Made by a program: the position numbers and the translations under genes. A stretch of DNA of 64,000 nt from Paenibacillus sp. W2I17 (GTDB taxonomy: Bacteria; Bacillota; Bacilli; Paenibacillales; Paenibacillaceae), in contig NZ_JAUSXM010000001.1 of NCBI RefSeq assembly GCF_030815985.1, forward strand, positions 5,208,001 through 5,272,000, written 5' to 3'. Of the stretch, positions 55,060 to 64,000 are shown one piece after another. The notes below the pieces were generated by a model. That model saw nothing but the letters and a program-made list of their open reading frames with translations, ran no database searches and was not told where the DNA came from. Every line of letters starts with the position of its first letter. Within the stretch, counting starts at the first letter, position 1.

Positions 55060-55821
55060 ATGAGTCAGACCGGATCAATACCTACCGTTTCAATCTACGG
55101 CATTCCTTTTTCCAAACTGACGATGAAAGAAACGGTAAAGGTTCTCCAGGAAGCTGTGCTGTCCAAGCAGACACCACATCAGGTCATTACAGCCAATCCA
55201 ATTATGGTTATGGCCGCATTGGAAAATCCCGCAATCATGGAAGTCATGCAAGCTGCGGAATTGATTGTTCCTGATGGAACAGGTGTCGTATGGGCTGCAA
55301 ACTATTGTGGAGATCCTGTAGCTGAGCGAGTGCCGGGTTTTGAGCTTTTACATGAATTGCTGCGTGTTGGAGAAAACTATCGATGGGGCGTATATCTGCT
55401 TGGTTCCACCCCTGAGGTGATTCAAGAAACGGCAGTTCGGTTACAACAGCAATATCCGGCGATTCGAATTGTGGGTTATCGCGACGGTTATTTTGGTCCG
55501 GCTGAGGATGAACAGGTCATCGCTTCCATTCGGGAAGCGGCACCTGATCTGTTGTTTGTAGCACGTGGGGCGGACACCCAAGAACCGTGGATTCACAAGC
55601 ACAAAGATGCACTACAGGTTCCTGTAACCATGGGCGTTGGCGGCAGCTTTGATGTGATTTCGGGCAAAACCAAACGTGCGCCTATGCTGTTCCAAAAGTT
55701 AAGACTGGAGTGGTTCTATCGCTTATTGCGTGAACCAAGCCGGGCTGGACGGATGCTTGCGCTTCCGAAATTCGCTGTTAAGGTGATGCGTGACAAAGAA
55801 AACGTGACGAAAGTCCGTTAA
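55060..55821 (+). CDS. tagA: WecG/TagA/CpsF family glycosyltransferase (TagA-like)
   Basis: 253 aa. Family blocks: ITANPIMVMAALENP, LIVPDGTGVVWAANYCGDPV, ERVPGFELLHELL, GVYLLGSTPEVIQETA and GVGGSFDVISGKTKRAP. It transfers ManNAc from UDP-ManNAc onto lipid-linked GlcNAc, the second step of linkage-unit synthesis, after TagO (56198) and using the MnaA product (29495). Starts 7 bases after csaB, so probably cotranscribed. Confidence 0.92.
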   Translation: MSQTGSIPTVSIYGIPFSKLTMKETVKVLQEAVLSKQTPHQVITANPIMVMAALENPAIMEVMQAAELIVPDGTGVVWAANYCGDPVAERVPGFELLHELLRVGENYRWGVYLLGSTPEVIQETAVRLQQQYPAIRIVGYRDGYFGPAEDEQVIASIREAAPDLLFVARGADTQEPWIHKHKDALQVPVTMGVGGSFDVISGKTKRAPMLFQKLRLEWFYRLLREPSRAGRMLALPKFAVKVMRDKENVTKVR

Positions 55822-55962
55822 AAACAGGTAATTGCGAGATAAATGCGTGTTTTTGCTAGAAATTGAGGATGGCTTTTCAGGTGTGATGAGCGTATAATTC
55901 ATTCCGGATTACATGTGTGCCACTCAAATGAAACTTTAAGTTGCACGTTGCCACTTCGATGT

Positions 55963-56070
55963 CAGAATAACCTTTTGATCGCTGTTATCTCTGGATTTCT
56001 TTTATCTAACCTTTTCAAGGTTGAAATCCCGCGATAAAGGCGAACGCTTCGCTTCTACAGGTTATTTCTG
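55963..56070 (-). repeat. Hairpin repeat family A, copy A5
   Basis: Outer arms CAGAATAACCT / AGGTTATTTCTG, inner arms GTTATCTCTGGATTT / GAAATCCCGCGATAA, core GGCGAACGCTTCGCTTC. Same orientation as A1. It fills most of the 376-base gap between tagA and tagO. Confidence 0.8.
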
Positions 56071-56197
56071 CCCTCTCCGTTCTGGTGCAAATGGCATTTT
56101 TCATCAAAAGTGACTAACAAAACATTTTTATATATAAAAAGAGATCAGGGGATTTATAATTTCGTACAGGTATTATAATTGGGGGTCGAATGTTCAA

Positions 56198-57325
56198 ATG
56201 GTAGCGATCTTTATCATTGGATTTATCGTGTCAATGGGACTGGCTCTTGCCCTGACACCACTTGTCAAAAAGTTCGCAGTCCGCATTGGCGCAATGGATA
56301 CGCCGAATGCACGTAAAGTACACACACGGATCATGCCACGTCTTGGTGGTCTGGGGATATTCCTGGCCTTTATTATTACAGTTGCTGCATTGCTTCCGTT
56401 TGTATCTGCATGGTTCACAACTCGGGACATGAGTTTTGTTAGTGCGTTTCTGATTGGTGGAACGATTATCGTGCTGATCGGAGCACTCGATGATCGGTTT
56501 GAACTGTCGGCCAAAGTAAAGTTGCTTGGTCAGATCGTGGCTGCTTCTGTCGTTGTATTCGGATTTAATATCCGGGTAGATTTCGTTAACATTCCTTTTC
56601 AGGATTCCTATTCTTCACTCGAAGCTTGGGTATCCATTCCCCTGACGATCTTCTGGATCGTTGGTGTAACGAATGCGATTAACCTGATTGATGGTCTGGA
56701 TGGTCTGGCTGCCGGTGTATCTGGTATTGCAATTGGTACCATTGCCGTGATGTCCTTCCTGATGGGTAACATGATGATCGCCTTGATGTGTCTTGTATTG
56801 CTGGGTAGTATTATCGGATTCCTGTTCTTCAACTTCCACCCGGCTAAGATCTTTATGGGGGATACCGGGTCACTATTCCTTGGTTTCTCTCTGGCGATGT
56901 TATCCATGCTCGGTTTCAAACAAATTGCTATCGTGTCCTTTATTACACCGCTGATCATTATCGGTGTGCCGCTCTCGGATACCTTCTTCGCGATTATCCG
57001 TCGTGCGGTACAACGGAAACCGATTTTCGCACCGGATAAAGGTCACCTGCATCACTGCTTACGTGAACTTGGATTCAGTCACCGTCAGACGGTACTGATC
57101 ATTTATGGAATTGCCGCATTCTTCGGAGTTCTGGCGATTATCCAATCTTCCGCTGCTATGTTCGAAGCGAACTGGGTAACGTTTGTGGTCATCTGTATCA
57201 TGATGTTCTTCCTCCAGGTGGGAGCAGAAGTCATCGGGCTTGTTAGCAAGACGAGAAGACCGGTTATTAACTTCCTGATGCGCATGCGCGTCAAGCTGAA
57301 TCCGGAGACCCGTTCGAAATCATAA
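56198..57325 (+). CDS. tagO: Undecaprenyl-phosphate N-acetylglucosaminyl-1-phosphate transferase TagO
   Basis: 375 aa with about eleven membrane helices. Catalytic motifs of the MraY/WecA superfamily: GALDDRFELSAKVKLLGQ (DD), NAINLIDGLDGLAAGV, FFNFHPAKIFMGDTGSLFLG and PDKGHLHHCLRELGFSH. It starts the wall-polymer linkage unit by moving GlcNAc-1-P to undecaprenyl phosphate. GGGGGTC lies upstream of the ATG. Confidence 0.95.
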   Translation: MVAIFIIGFIVSMGLALALTPLVKKFAVRIGAMDTPNARKVHTRIMPRLGGLGIFLAFIITVAALLPFVSAWFTTRDMSFVSAFLIGGTIIVLIGALDDRFELSAKVKLLGQIVAASVVVFGFNIRVDFVNIPFQDSYSSLEAWVSIPLTIFWIVGVTNAINLIDGLDGLAAGVSGIAIGTIAVMSFLMGNMMIALMCLVLLGSIIGFLFFNFHPAKIFMGDTGSLFLGFSLAMLSMLGFKQIAIVSFITPLIIIGVPLSDTFFAIIRRAVQRKPIFAPDKGHLHHCLRELGFSHRQTVLIIYGIAAFFGVLAIIQSSAAMFEANWVTFVVICIMMFFLQVGAEVIGLVSKTRRPVINFLMRMRVKLNPETRSKS

Positions 57326-57373
57326 ATAGATAAATGTAATGGTTATAGCTATTCTTGAATATTATTCCAGACC

Positions 57374-57403
57374 CAACCTTATCCCTTGTGGATAAGGTTT
57401 TTT
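57374..57403 (+). terminator. Terminator after tagO
   Basis: AACCTTATCC-CTTGT-GGATAAGGTTTTTTG, a perfect stem with T run. Confidence 0.92.
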
Positions 57404-57487
57404 GTTTATTTTGAGATTTTTACTAAATAATTGGAACCTTTTGCCGATATATAATGGTAACTGACTTAAAAGAGGAGAGATGATTGA

Positions 57488-60400
57488 ATGCAACGTACGA
57501 AGAAGCCGTTAATCTGGCTGATGATGGTGGCACTGGTTGTATCTCTAATACCAGCTGGCCTTGCACCAGTCGCATCGGCGGCGGGACAGACAAGTTACTT
57601 TACTCCTGATAATGCTGGGAATGTCCAATTGAAAGATACAGTAGGCCTCAAATTGACTGGAACCGGCACGGATGTGCTATCACGTTCAACTGCTTTTGTG
57701 GTAACTAGTAGTGAACAGCCTGTAACTGGTACGTTCACCAATGTTACAGGCTCCACTTTGGGGGCCAACGTTCAACTCATGAATCTTAAAGACGGAACTT
57801 GGGTTCCAGATAGCACACGAGTAGCACCAGCAGTTGTAACCGTTGATCCGGATCGTCCGGATAACCGCTTTAAAGCAACACTAACATTGTTTGCCGGTAT
57901 GAATAAAGTTACGTTCACAGGTTCACAAGGACCAAGTGAAAGATCAGAGAGTTTTTATATTTTGTATGATTCTGTTCCATATATTGAAAAATTGCAAGTT
58001 CTTGGAGGAGCAGACAACCTTGATCTGAATGAAGGATCTCAAGTGGTCGTAGATACAGGCGAAGTAACACTTAGTGGTGTTGCCAAAAACTCATCCAAAG
58101 TTACGGTTTCCCTGAATAATGGTGAGTCTCTTCCAACCGCTTTGCAACCGGATGGACAATTTTATTCTCCGATGATGCGACTGAAGGCTGGTTTAAATGA
58201 TGTGAAAATAACTATTGAGAGTGGCGTGGACAAGAACGTCTTCAATTACTCATTGTTATACTATGATGAAACCAATCCATACTCTAAATTGGATCTGATA
58301 GAGGGCGTGGCTCCAGGTGCTTTGGCTCAAAGCATGTTATCTACTAGACCGACTTATGGAGGAAATCCTGCGGAAGCCAATGTGAAGGTGGAATTGCTTG
58401 TCCCAGACGATGAGACAAATGCTTTACCACAAATTACAATTGATGGTGCAATCAACTCTACAATTATTCCAAATGTTGTACCGATACCGAGTGTTGGAGT
58501 CAATACACCGTCCTATGCTTTGATTTCTTTTGATATCCCATCGATTACTTTTACCAGCTCCGGAACTCCTGCGGAATTGGATCGTTTGCAGAATCACTCA
58601 CTTACTGTGAAATATGGTAAAAGCACGGCAACAACAAATATGAACTTTCAGTATTTGGAAAATGAGACAGTCATTACAGATCTGAAGTATCTCAGAGATT
58701 ATAAAGGAACAGGTGCAATTCCTGATGGTGTGCCTTTGACAGGTGCAAGTGTCAATGCGGCGGATTTCTACATTTTGGTTGAGACAAGTAGAAACCCAAA
58801 CGGTGCAGTGTTATCAGCTGAGTATCTTCCAAGAGGAACTAGTGCGATAGATCTGCAGTTCGTTCAGCAAGTTACGCCAACCAAATATATTTATCAAATT
58901 AAAGGCTTCAAAAACGGAAATCAGACAGTTCAGTTTAAATTTGATGGATCGGCGTCAAGTCGCAATGCAACCATTTCGTTTGCATCCAAAAATTATATTT
59001 TCGTAAGTAATTTATCGGATGGTCAAACATATGATATGAACTCAAAGGCGACCGATGAAATTACAGTTGAAGGTAAATATGTAGATTTTGCGACACTGGA
59101 TAGCAACTTCTTCGTAGCTGAAATTTTTGCAAATGGTGTCAAAGTATATTCTACTCATCCCCAGAATCCAACTGGGACAACAGCACCACAACAATTGCTT
59201 ACCTTGGGTAGCGATGGTAGCTTTAAGGCTATTATTAAAGTAGACGGAGACACGGGACCTCTTTACTTCGGGGAGAACCGTATTGTACTTACAGGTACCG
59301 GTACGGGAGATAAGGGGCAGTTAAACGAAGTTTCCAAAGAATTGCGCATTTATATCAATGACAATAATGTGTCTACCATTAAAAATCTACAGCCGTCACC
59401 AAGTAGAGCTCGTTCAACATTTTTGGAACCCTTTAATCCTGACGATCAATGGGTGAAGAATTTATTCAACCTTTCCACCGATTTTACATTTGCTGATAAG
59501 AAGTACACCACAAGTCTTAAAAATTTCGATTTGGCTATTCGTGGTGCAGGAGCTACCCGTATGAGTCTGAGTATGGGTACCCAAAATATATTTACACTGA
59601 ACATACCAGAAGGGTCTGCCGGAAGTACAACATGGGAAGACCCAGAAATCTCTGCTGAGTATGCTTTGAACAACGGTACAGTTATTGTTGATCGTACCGG
59701 TAGACAACAGGATTTTGTAGTACGTCTAAGAGATTTGAAGGCAGAAACTCCGGGCACATATATCTATACCCTTGACCTGTATAACAAAACTGGTGCTAAA
59801 ACAAGTCAAAAGATTGAAGTGGTAAGGGAAGCTGCTGGTTATCGCATTATATCCCCACAACCCACTTCCGGTAGCCAAATTGTCGTTAACAAAAACTTTG
59901 TTCACTTTGATATTGAAGCTGAGGGAGCAACTTCGATTGTCATAGACAAAGAAACGGCTAAAAAACTTCAAGGAACGGAATCTGACCGTTTTGCTCTCGA
60001 CTATGTTGGACTCAAAGCGGATAAAGTGAATAAAATTAAACTTACTATTGATCGTAGTGGTGTAAAGACCACCGATACAATCGAGGTGTATTATACGAGT
60101 GCTGCAGGTGTGGATTCACAGTATATGGCACCTAAAGTTGCAAATAAATACTCTGCATTCAACAAGCAATTAGAGCTGAGTTTTCCAAAAGGGACAGTAA
60201 TGGAGAGTACAGACAATAGTGGAATTGCTAAGTTTTACCCGAATAACAAGTTGCTATTTGGTATTGCAGACCCGAATACGGGAATTGTGGAACGTCGCAA
60301 TGACTATGGCAGTATCGTTGGTTTTAAAACAGAGGATGGAGATCCTAATCCATTAAGCGTACCAGACGAATATTATAGAAGATTCTCTGCTATAACAGGT

Positions 60401-61387
60401 GATTCTGTAAACTTTAGTCCAATCTCAGAGATTTATTGGATTAGTGGTGGTCTCGGAGAATCTGGAACCAGAGGCACTGATAATTACAAGGAGCCAACGA
60501 ATGGGATTGGTCCGTATACTTTGGATTCTTTGTATGGTAATCCTTTGACGCCTACTGAACGCAAAATTAAACCCTCTGTTCGTGGTTCGTTGACATTGAC
60601 ATACGATTCAAATGTCGTTGATGATGCTGGTTCTACAATATCGGTCTTCTACTACTCTCCAAGTCGAGAATGGAAACGAATCGGTGGAGAAGTTGATTCC
60701 AAGAAACACACAATTACTGTACCATTTGATAATTTTGGTTATTACAAAGTAATGAAATTGAGAAGAAGTTATAACGATATTACGAACCATGGATGGGCCA
60801 GAAATATTCTTAATGCATTGTATGCCAAAGGCTTTATGACACCATTGCGATTTGAACAATTCGGCACAGATGATCGGACATCCAGAGGTGAGTTTGCTAC
60901 ACTTCTGGTAAAAGGATTGAATTTGCCTATCACTTCGGACAGCAGAAGAACCTTTACGGATGTAGCTCCTGGAACGAGTTCCTTCACTTGGGATTATGAC
61001 AGTATTGAAACAGCAGCTAGAGCAGGGATTATTACCGGTTTGACCGATGGAGTATTTGGTCCGGACCGTCCTCTCACACGTGAGCAGGCAGCTGTTATGA
61101 TTGCGAGAGCGCTTGAACTCAAATTAGCCACAAATGATAGTAAACTCCAAAGTGCATTGGCCAAGTCTTTCATTGACTCAGGTAGCATGGAAAACTATGC
61201 GGGACCTTCGGTACAAGCTGTTACCAAAGCGAAGATTATGGAAGGCTCACCAGTCACAGTAACAGGTCAGAGCAAACCACAATTTGCATTTAATCCCAAA
61301 GGCAATCTGACACGTGCAGAAGCGGGTAAAATTGCAGTTGAATTGCTCAAAAAGAGCACAAAAGTATTCCCTAAAAACTTAAGCTAG
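57488..61387 (+). CDS. Large secreted SLH-domain surface protein
   Basis: 1299 aa with a signal peptide (RTKKPLIWLMMVALVVSLIP, cut near VASAA). The long middle is beta-rich, Ser/Thr/Gly-rich, Ig-like in feel, and I cannot name its domains. The C-terminal ~200 aa hold three SLH repeats: HGWARNILNALYAKGFMTPL (first), TWDYDSIETAARAGIITGL with FGPDRPLTREQAAVMIARAL (second), and AVTKAKIMEGSPV with FNPKGNLTRAEAGKIAVELL (third). SLH repeats anchor it to pyruvylated wall polymer. GAGGAGA precedes the ATG. Confidence 0.92.
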   Translation: MQRTKKPLIWLMMVALVVSLIPAGLAPVASAAGQTSYFTPDNAGNVQLKDTVGLKLTGTGTDVLSRSTAFVVTSSEQPVTGTFTNVTGSTLGANVQLMNLKDGTWVPDSTRVAPAVVTVDPDRPDNRFKATLTLFAGMNKVTFTGSQGPSERSESFYILYDSVPYIEKLQVLGGADNLDLNEGSQVVVDTGEVTLSGVAKNSSKVTVSLNNGESLPTALQPDGQFYSPMMRLKAGLNDVKITIESGVDKNVFNYSLLYYDETNPYSKLDLIEGVAPGALAQSMLSTRPTYGGNPAEANVKVELLVPDDETNALPQITIDGAINSTIIPNVVPIPSVGVNTPSYALISFDIPSITFTSSGTPAELDRLQNHSLTVKYGKSTATTNMNFQYLENETVITDLKYLRDYKGTGAIPDGVPLTGASVNAADFYILVETSRNPNGAVLSAEYLPRGTSAIDLQFVQQVTPTKYIYQIKGFKNGNQTVQFKFDGSASSRNATISFASKNYIFVSNLSDGQTYDMNSKATDEITVEGKYVDFATLDSNFFVAEIFANGVKVYSTHPQNPTGTTAPQQLLTLGSDGSFKAIIKVDGDTGPLYFGENRIVLTGTGTGDKGQLNEVSKELRIYINDNNVSTIKNLQPSPSRARSTFLEPFNPDDQWVKNLFNLSTDFTFADKKYTTSLKNFDLAIRGAGATRMSLSMGTQNIFTLNIPEGSAGSTTWEDPEISAEYALNNGTVIVDRTGRQQDFVVRLRDLKAETPGTYIYTLDLYNKTGAKTSQKIEVVREAAGYRIISPQPTSGSQIVVNKNFVHFDIEAEGATSIVIDKETAKKLQGTESDRFALDYVGLKADKVNKIKLTIDRSGVKTTDTIEVYYTSAAGVDSQYMAPKVANKYSAFNKQLELSFPKGTVMESTDNSGIAKFYPNNKLLFGIADPNTGIVERRNDYGSIVGFKTEDGDPNPLSVPDEYYRRFSAITGDSVNFSPISEIYWISGGLGESGTRGTDNYKEPTNGIGPYTLDSLYGNPLTPTERKIKPSVRGSLTLTYDSNVVDDAGSTISVFYYSPSREWKRIGGEVDSKKHTITVPFDNFGYYKVMKLRRSYNDITNHGWARNILNALYAKGFMTPLRFEQFGTDDRTSRGEFATLLVKGLNLPITSDSRRTFTDVAPGTSSFTWDYDSIETAARAGIITGLTDGVFGPDRPLTREQAAVMIARALELKLATNDSKLQSALAKSFIDSGSMENYAGPSVQAVTKAKIMEGSPVTVTGQSKPQFAFNPKGNLTRAEAGKIAVELLKKSTKVFPKNLS

Positions 61388-61593
61388 TTTTGAGATGGAT
61401 TAATGCATTTTAGGAAGGACCTGCCCCTCATTCTGCAAGGGGTGGGTTCTTTTTATGACTGTGAAGCAACTGATATAGAACTCTTTTATAATAGAAGAGA
61501 TCTGTTTTTTACCAATAACTATTTTTGTAATTTGTTAGAGATTAAGATACAATAACGGTAAATACACAATGATCTAGAGGGTGAAGTTAGCTA

Positions 61594-61935
61594 ATGAAAC
61601 CGATTTATTCGAGAGCCCAATTGGGTTACATGAAGGCAAAGACACAGTTCGAGAAGCAGGCAGTCATTCTGGAGAAAAAGTTGGAAGATACACGTAAGAA
61701 AGAGGAGATCTCTCAGGAAGTAATGGAAGGACTTGTACAGTCCACTGGCTTCCATGATGCGTATAACAGTCTGGTTCTGGCCGAGAATGAATTGATTGAA
61801 TGGTCTCACACCACGATGAAGCATGAGAAGACATACCGGGAGAACAGACAACCAATTGACGATATGTATCTGAGATTGAATAGTGATCCTAATATGCGTG
61901 CTCAGATTATTGAATTGGCAATGAAAATTCGTTAA
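61594..61935 (+). CDS. Hypothetical coiled-coil protein, 113 aa
   Basis: I recognise no family. The protein is highly charged and helical throughout (LEKKLEDTRKKEEISQEVME; LAENELIEWSHTTMKHEKTY), with no signal peptide or membrane helix, so it is probably a cytosolic coiled coil. Start ATG 61594 has GAGGGTGA upstream. It sits between two surface-protein genes and has its own terminator; link to them is unknown. Confidence 0.7.
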   Translation: MKPIYSRAQLGYMKAKTQFEKQAVILEKKLEDTRKKEEISQEVMEGLVQSTGFHDAYNSLVLAENELIEWSHTTMKHEKTYRENRQPIDDMYLRLNSDPNMRAQIIELAMKIR

Positions 61936-61966
61936 TCGTTAGCTTATAGCAATTGTAGTGTTTCAA

Positions 61967-62003
61967 GAAGAGGTGCCCCGAGGGGCACCTCTTCTTTTAT
62001 TTT
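61967..62003 (+). terminator. Terminator after the coiled-coil gene
   Basis: GAAGAGGTGCCCC-GA-GGGGCACCTCTTC, a perfect 13-bp stem, followed by TTTTATTTTT. Confidence 0.95.
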
Positions 62004-62298
62004 TAATTTTGTAGAATTTGTCGCTTCATCGTGGAAAATAACGGGTATACATAAACGACTAAATCATTTCTTACGCAAGATGTTCTTAGAAAATATCGTG
62101 ATAAGTACAGCTGTGATAAAGGTTTCAAACCTAATAAAGACCCGCACTGCATCAATACATAAATAAATTCAAAACTTTTTTTGATGAATCCGCAACTTTT
62201 TGAAATCTGCTGCGTTTAAGATGTAGAGTCGAAAACATTGGGCAACTTACCAAGAATGACCTCGTGAAGAATCTTGTCTATTTATTAGAAAAAATTGC

Positions 62299-62327
62299 TT
62301 TACGGCACGAGAGACCCATTGTATAAT
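62299..62327 (+). promoter_or_regulatory. Promoter of the S-layer gene
   Basis: TTTACG (62299-62304), 17-base spacer, TATAAT (62322-62327). The mRNA would carry a leader of ~200 bases before ATG 62539, common for S-layer genes with stable mRNA. Between 62004 and 62298 nothing else is evident. Confidence 0.6.
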
Positions 62328-62538
62328 ACGTAAGGTAGGATTAGGAAACTACTCTATTTACGTATGATTCTATCATTTATTTTTGTTTACAAGTTTCTGT
62401 GATATGCTCACAGACATCATTTATATTAACTTGCTCATAACTCTGGAAAGGGGGTGCGACAATAGAATGAGGAATACGAGCGACCCTATTAAAGAAAATT
62501 CCAATGTTATGAACGCCCAAGGAGGAGACAAAAAGGTT

Positions 62539-64000
62539 ATGAAGAAAATTTTATCCGTAGCACTGTCTACAGCAATGGCATTCTCAATGTTTGCATCTGT
62601 AGCATTCGGTGACACAGCAGTAACACCACAACAACAGTTTGATGCATTGAAAGCAAAAGGTATCTTCAATGGTTACCCAGATGGCACAGCTGGTCTGGAC
62701 AAAGAGATGACTCGCGCTGAGTTCGCAAAAGTTATCACTAAATTGCTTGGTTTGAAAGAGATCACTGGAACTCTTTCTTACACTGACAAAAACTACACAG
62801 CTAAAAACTGGGCTGTACCTTACATCGAAGCAGTAACTGCTGCAGGTATCATGGAAGGTAAAAACGTAGAGAAAAAAATCTTTGACTTCAACGGTAAAGT
62901 GACAGTAGCTGAAATGGCTACAATCTTGACTCGTGCACTTGATCTTGAAATCCCAACTGAAACTAACAACAATGCAGCAGCATGGGCTAAAGGTTATGTT
63001 CAAGCAGCGATCAACGCAGGTCTGATCGACGCTAACGCTAACTTCTCTGGTAATGCTTCCCGTGAATTGTTGGTAGGTGCAGCTTACTCCATCGATCAAG
63101 CTCAAAGCATTAAAGTTGAATCTTACACAGTATCCGAAGCTGGTAAAGTAGTTGAGTTCAAAATCAGCGACGGCGAAACTGTAAAAGTAACTTTGGATAA
63201 AGCTCTTGAAGCTAACAAAGAAACTGAAGTGAAATTTACTTACAAAGATAAAACTTTCACTGAAAAAGTTACTTATGTTGTAACTGCAGCTCAAAAAGTT
63301 GTTAGTGCAACTGCTAACAACCTTAAACAAGTTGTTGTAACATTTGATGGTGATGTTGATGCTGATAGCGCTGAGCTTGAGTCTAACTACACAGTAGACG
63401 GATTCAAATTCAAATCTGCTACATTGTCTTCTGACAAGAAAACAGTAACTTTGTTGCTGCCAGCAGAGCAAACATTCACTTCCCAAAAAGCTTACAAGTT
63501 GAATGTAAGCAATGTTAAAAACTCTGACAAATCAAAAGTGTTCAAAGAGACAGTAACAGTGACTCCAGTTGACACTACTTTGCCAGAAGTTTCAGAAGTA
63601 AAAGGCCTCGGAACTAAAGCTTTCAAAGTTGTATTCTCTGAGCCGGTTAAAGCTTCTTCTGTAAACACAACTTCTAACTTCCGCATCGACGGTAAAGCAA
63701 TTTCTGGATATGTTAACTTCACTTATCCAAGTGTTGCAGTTATCACAACTGACCTGAGCGTTGGTAAACACACATTGACAGTAAATGGTGTTGAAGACTA
63801 TGCAGGTTACAAACTTCTGCAAAAAGAAGTTGAGTTCGAAGTAGTTGAAGACACTACAGCTCCAGAAGTAGTTAGTGCTAAAGCTACAAACCTGAACAAA
63901 GTAGAAATCGAATTTAACGAGTCTGTTAAATCCGTGAGCAAAGCTTACCACACGTCTTCTGGTAAAACAGGAACTGTTACTGTTGAAGATAACAAAGTAA
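62539..64000 (+). CDS. S-layer protein with N-terminal SLH domains (3' end outside window)
   Basis: At least 487 codons, open at the right edge. A signal peptide (MKKILSVALSTAMAFSMFAS, cut near VAFG) is followed by three SLH repeats at about residues 30-200: FDALKAKGIFNGYPDG with KEMTRAEFAKVITKL, WAVPYIEAVTAAGIMEG, and WAKGYVQAAINAGLIDANAN. Beta-rich Ig-like repeats then follow, each opening like DTTLPEVSEVKG or DTTAPEVVSAKATN. Codon use is strongly biased (GCT, GTA, AAA), as for very highly expressed genes. An in-frame ATG at 62467 with the strong site AAGGGGGTG could add 24 residues. It should bind the CsaB-modified polymer. Confidence 0.93.
   Translation, partial: MKKILSVALSTAMAFSMFASVAFGDTAVTPQQQFDALKAKGIFNGYPDGTAGLDKEMTRAEFAKVITKLLGLKEITGTLSYTDKNYTAKNWAVPYIEAVTAAGIMEGKNVEKKIFDFNGKVTVAEMATILTRALDLEIPTETNNNAAAWAKGYVQAAINAGLIDANANFSGNASRELLVGAAYSIDQAQSIKVESYTVSEAGKVVEFKISDGETVKVTLDKALEANKETEVKFTYKDKTFTEKVTYVVTAAQKVVSATANNLKQVVVTFDGDVDADSAELESNYTVDGFKFKSATLSSDKKTVTLLLPAEQTFTSQKAYKLNVSNVKNSDKSKVFKETVTVTPVDTTLPEVSEVKGLGTKAFKVVFSEPVKASSVNTTSNFRIDGKAISGYVNFTYPSVAVITTDLSVGKHTLTVNGVEDYAGYKLLQKEVEFEVVEDTTAPEVVSAKATNLNKVEIEFNESVKSVSKAYHTSSGKTGTVTVEDNKV

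Noticed and set aside
62584-63486. 300-aa minus-strand open frame opposite the S-layer gene
   Set aside because: Phe/Ser/Cys-rich translation of the antisense strand of a codon-biased S-layer gene.

Overview
The window reads as chromosome of a spore-forming, flagellated, S-layer-bearing Firmicute, most likely Paenibacillus. The evidence is the gene order prfA-prmC-spoIIR-tsaC-mntP-ywlE-ywlG-glyA-upp, then the atp operon, ywzB, murA, spoIID, spoIIQ, spoIIID, mbl, flhO, flhP and fabZ, which follows the Bacillus subtilis ywk-ywl-atp-ywm order with local losses (no rpiB or ywmB seen) and insertions (two rodA-like genes, mnaA). A csaB-tagA-tagO block and two SLH-domain proteins at the right end also fit Paenibacillus.

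Layout. 1-2 kb: the tail of a carotenoid desaturase and fni (type II IPP isomerase). 2-10.6 kb: a CRISPR island with three leader-array units built on near-identical 33-nt repeats of type I-C appearance. Between them lie cas6, a PD-(D/E)xK protein of the DUF6602 type, an HD-less cas10 and three RAMP genes (csm3-, csm4- and csm5-like). No cas1/cas2, csm2 or CARF/csm6 gene is present. 10.6-14.8 kb: an accessory stretch with a small XRE repressor and its repeat-rich control region, an XRE-TPR regulator followed by a 45-codon exported-peptide gene (quorum-sensing-like), a Spo0E-type phosphatase, a membrane protein and a GNAT. 15-30.7 kb: core housekeeping and sporulation genes, including a ZTP-type riboswitch ahead of ywlG-glyA. 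30.8-38.4 kb: the complete ATP synthase operon. 38.9-51.7 kb: cell wall, sporulation, shape, flagellar, lipid and sugar-phosphate genes. 51.8-64 kb: surface-layer attachment. TagO, TagA and MnaA would build the wall-polymer linkage unit, CsaB would pyruvylate the polymer, and the SLH proteins would bind it.

The main candidate for an undescribed system is the CRISPR island: a compact type III (Csm-like) effector without HD domain, small subunit or CARF effector, with a predicted PD-(D/E)xK nuclease where such an effector would be expected, served by type I-C-like arrays. The last RAMP gene ends inside the leader of the third array. The second candidate is the XRE-TPR regulator and peptide pair just downstream.

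The intergenic regions hold several repeat families: five copies of a ~105-bp hairpin with compensatory base changes, two ~195-bp elements made of 50-bp modules arranged two direct then two inverted, two copies of a MITE-like element with GTTCAAAAAGTCC ends, a 112-bp tandem repeat between flhO and flhP, and a triple hairpin between atpA and atpG. All functions are inferred by reading the sequence; no database search was run.
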